Shown here piece by piece: positions 61,879 through 64,000 of a DNA stretch of 64,000 bases. Under the pieces are notes generated by a model, which saw only the letters and a list, made by a program, of their open reading frames with translations, was not told the origin of the DNA and did not search any database. Source of the stretch: Niallia nealsonii. GTDB taxonomy: Bacteria; Bacillota; Bacilli; Bacillales; Cytobacillaceae. Made by a program: the position numbers and the translations under genes. Positions within the stretch are counted from its first letter, which is position 1. Every line of letters starts with the position of its first letter. The stretch is taken from contig NZ_PISE01000031.1 in assembly GCF_002835805.1 (NCBI RefSeq), forward strand, positions 124,001 to 188,000, written 5' to 3'.

Positions 61879-63318
61879 TTACATATTGCTGCTTTTTCGT
61901 ATTGCAGTCGCAAGTCGCTTGACTCCTGTACGGATTTGATTAGCATTCACTCGTCCATATGTCAGCCTCATATATCCTTTTTTCGTGCCAAGGGTTAAAC
62001 CTGGTGCATAGATGACTCCTTCTTTAATCGCTTGTTCAAGCAGCTTAAAATCATCTATTTCTCTCTTTACATGACACCATAAATGAATGCCTCCTTTAGG
62101 AAGAGAATAGTCCACCTCTTCCCTTAAATATTCTCGAAAGCTATCGGCCATGACATCTCTTTGTTTTTTTAATTCCGACTTCAGCCTCTGTATATGTTCA
62201 TCAAAATAACTCGAACGCAAAAATTCGTTGCCTAGCCACTGGGAAATAGTAGAATGTCCAAAATCAAACTGTTGTTTCGCATCCGCAAGTCTTTCAATAA
62301 CAGGGGTAGGTCCTATAATCCACCCTATTCTAAATCCAGAAGCAGCAATCTTGGTTAACGAACTGACATACAAAACATTTCCATTATGATCTAAGGATTT
62401 TAAGGTAGATACATCATCTTCTGTAAACGAAAGGAGACTATATGGATCATCCTCTATAATTGGTATGCCAAATTCGGAAGAAATGTCTAATATCTTTTTC
62501 CGCTGATAGTGGGACAATAACGTTCCCGTTGGATTTTGAAAAATAGGATTAAGAAAAATCATTTTAATTTGGTGCTTTTTATGCAAATCAATAAGATCTT
62601 CTGGATTAATCCCGTTTTTGCCAACAGAAAGACGAAAAACCTGAATTCCTGCTGATTTAAATATAGGCAAACTATAGCTATAGGATGGATCTTCTATCAC
62701 TACAGCATCACCTGGCTTAAGTAAGCATTCGATGATAAGGTGAATGGCTTGTTGTGCCCCTGAAGTAATTAAAATCGAATTAGGCTGAGACATAATCCCT
62801 TTATATTTTTTTACATGCTCCACAATTGTTGTACGTAGATCTATATTTCCTTGTGGGTGATCATATCCTAAGTTACCTGTAAATTCTCTTGTACTAATAA
62901 CCTTCCGAATATATTCATCTGGCATTAATTCCTTAGAAAGCTCTCCGCTGGCAAAATTAATAAAGTGTTCTTCTTCCGATTCCTTTCGTATTCGCTGCAC
63001 AACAGGCATATTCGGTTGGAAAGATCCTCTTTCAATGTATCGATTCCAGCTTGGAATTCTCTTTTTGGTAAGCCCCCAAATATCTTTGCTGATCGTCGTC
63101 CCGCTGCCTTTTTTTCTTTCTACTAACCCATTAGCCTCTAGTTCCCCGTAAGCCGCAACAATTGTACTGCGATTTAATCTATATTTCTCCGCCAGTTTTC
63201 TTTCAGAAGGCAGCGGTTTGTCAATGGGAAAAGTGCCATCTGCAATCCCTTGTTCTATATACTCTGCAATCTGTTTATAAACAGCTTTTTTGCTTTTTTT
63301 ATCCGGCTTCCATTCCAT
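61879..63318 (-). CDS. MocR/GabR-type transcriptional regulator with aminotransferase domain
   Basis: 479 aa. GntR winged helix at about 12-75 (KPLPSERKLAEKYRLNRSTI, VAAYGELEANGLVERKKGSG). Fold-type I aminotransferase domain at about 110-475: TSGAQQAIHL near 185, FLNPIFQNPTGTLL near 253, IIEDDPYSLL near 290 and the PLP-lysine in VSSLTKIAASGFRIGW near 322. PLP-dependent regulator; the effector is unknown. Its targets are not evident from the neighbours. ATG 63318 after AAAGGATGG. Confidence 0.92.
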   Translation of the reverse strand: MEWKPDKKSKKAVYKQIAEYIEQGIADGTFPIDKPLPSERKLAEKYRLNRSTIVAAYGELEANGLVERKKGSGTTISKDIWGLTKKRIPSWNRYIERGSFQPNMPVVQRIRKESEEEHFINFASGELSKELMPDEYIRKVISTREFTGNLGYDHPQGNIDLRTTIVEHVKKYKGIMSQPNSILITSGAQQAIHLIIECLLKPGDAVVIEDPSYSYSLPIFKSAGIQVFRLSVGKNGINPEDLIDLHKKHQIKMIFLNPIFQNPTGTLLSHYQRKKILDISSEFGIPIIEDDPYSLLSFTEDDVSTLKSLDHNGNVLYVSSLTKIAASGFRIGWIIGPTPVIERLADAKQQFDFGHSTISQWLGNEFLRSSYFDEHIQRLKSELKKQRDVMADSFREYLREEVDYSLPKGGIHLWCHVKREIDDFKLLEQAIKEGVIYAPGLTLGTKKGYMRLTYGRVNANQIRTGVKRLATAIRKSSNM

Positions 63319-63702
63319 GAACCAATTCCATCCTTTTTATGTATTCGTTTTACAGAACCTATAAACAGTTTTTTTATCTCACATTATTTATCGTTATATT
63401 AGTTGATATAATATACAACTAATATAACACTTAATTGACTGTTGAACATAAAGTGAAACTTCAATCAGGCTTTTATGGGCAGTTATCCCCCATCTAGATT
63501 TCTCGTTTTCTCTTACCATCCTTTAGATGGGGGTCAAAAGCCCGTTAATGCGTGATAAAAAGGGCCATCCAATAGCCGGAAAATCGACTTCTTGAACAGT
63601 CCCCTTGTTTTCATTCTTTATCCATACTTATAGCATTCTCTAATATAACACTTCTTTTAACAGACGATGGTTTCTTGAATTTTTTATGTCTTTAATGAAA
63701 AT
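63319..63702. other. intergenic region with hairpin repeat
   Basis: Contains the inverted copy of the 118-bp repeat (63445-63562). A TTGATATAATATACAACTAATATAAC stretch, seen in two halves TTGATATAATATACAAC and TAATATAACAC, is promoter-like for the MocR gene. Confidence 0.45.
63445..63562 (-). repeat. 118-bp intergenic hairpin repeat, copy 2 (inverted)
   Basis: Reverse complement of the 32.4-kb copy. In this copy CCCCCATCTA and TAGATGGGGG are perfect 10-bp complements, and GGGCTTTTG opposes CATAAAAGCC, giving a two-step stem. Lies between the MocR gene and an ABC permease. Confidence 0.85.
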
Positions 63703-64000
63703 CTATTCTTTCACAGAACCGCTTGTTAAACCTGATACAATCCGTCGTTGGAAAGCAAGCACCAAAATAACAAGTGGAATGGTCACTACAATGGTCGCTG
63801 CAGCAATTTCTCCCCAAGGAATGGTAAATTGTCCTTGGAACATGGCAATTCCAACCGGAACTGTTTTAAACTTTTCTTCGGTATTAATCGTTAAGGCAAA
63901 TAGGAATTCATTCCACGCGGAGATAAAAACAAGAATGGAGGTGGTAAAAATCCCTGGTGCTGCAAGTGGAAAAATGACTTTCCAATAAGTCTGTAGCATG
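63703..64000 (-). CDS. carbohydrate ABC transporter permease, C-terminal part (cut by window end)
   Basis: 99 visible residues of a MalG/GanQ-type permease. EAA-loop continuation YWKVIFPLAAPGIFTTSILV, FISAWNEFLFALTINTE, and the terminal VLAFQRRIVSGLTSGSVKE typical of sugar-importer permeases. The N-terminal part lies beyond the window. Frame ends at 63703. Substrate unknown. Confidence 0.9.
   Translation of the reverse strand, partial: MLQTYWKVIFPLAAPGIFTTSILVFISAWNEFLFALTINTEEKFKTVPVGIAMFQGQFTIPWGEIAAATIVVTIPLVILVLAFQRRIVSGLTSGSVKE

Overview
Low-GC Firmicute chromosome, almost certainly Bacillaceae. The evidence is AGGAGG-type ribosome binding sites, frequent TTG/GTG starts, and genes typical of that family: yfmQ-, ypbS-, ykuK- and mhqN-type genes, gapB, a SLAP-domain protein, and a T-box in front of leuA. 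The genus cannot be fixed from the window. No tRNA, rRNA, CRISPR array or intact insertion sequence was seen.

Layout. 0-2.3 kb: end of a sulfonate-type operon (ABC permease and flavin monooxygenase). 2.5-4.8 kb: SLAP protein, TetR regulator with a decayed membrane gene, and a Fur-box unit with a 40-aa CxC/CC peptide and an FbpA-like gene. 4.8-10.5 kb: N-heterocycle catabolic operon (NodB-fold hydrolase, cytosine-deaminase homologue, MHS-type transporter, dead cytosine permease) facing a PAS-HTH regulator. 10.5-19.6 kb: frameshifted GNAT gene, secreted GH3 glycosidase, TerC-type manganese exporter, YkuK, HAD phosphatase and several small membrane proteins. 19.7-21.9 kb: a tyrosine recombinase with dif-like sites at its own 3' end and at the 3' ends of two neighbouring genes, resembling a cassette array. 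22-24.5 kb: scar region (split MFS gene, isochorismatase and resolvase remnants). 24.5-38.2 kb: mostly housekeeping and stress genes (MhqN, ExoA, ring-cleaving dioxygenase, stand-alone MurG, DEAD-box helicase, STAS protein, DacC-type PBP). 38.6-41.5 kb: candidate conflict module (TIR-like effector with overlapping small ORFs, then an HNH nuclease toxin). 41.6-52.1 kb: small enzymes, gapB behind CcpN-like boxes, leuA behind a T-box, PadR/HAAS pair, YfmQ, HAD. 52.2-61.5 kb: sugar module (PTS IIA, IIC, IIB, KbaZ-like protein, transketolase, PRD regulator, divergent 6-phosphofructokinase). 61.9-64 kb: MocR regulator and the end of a sugar ABC permease.

How genes work together. The sugar module could import a ketohexose as its phosphate, interconvert it through the KbaZ-fold enzyme, and pass it to the phosphofructokinase and transketolase under PRD and probable CcpA control. 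MhqN and the ring-cleaving dioxygenase look like a quinone/catechol stress response with MhqR-like boxes. Many genes are broken (codB, GNAT, MFS, DUF4362, possibly fbpA), so part of this segment is either decaying or contains assembly indels.
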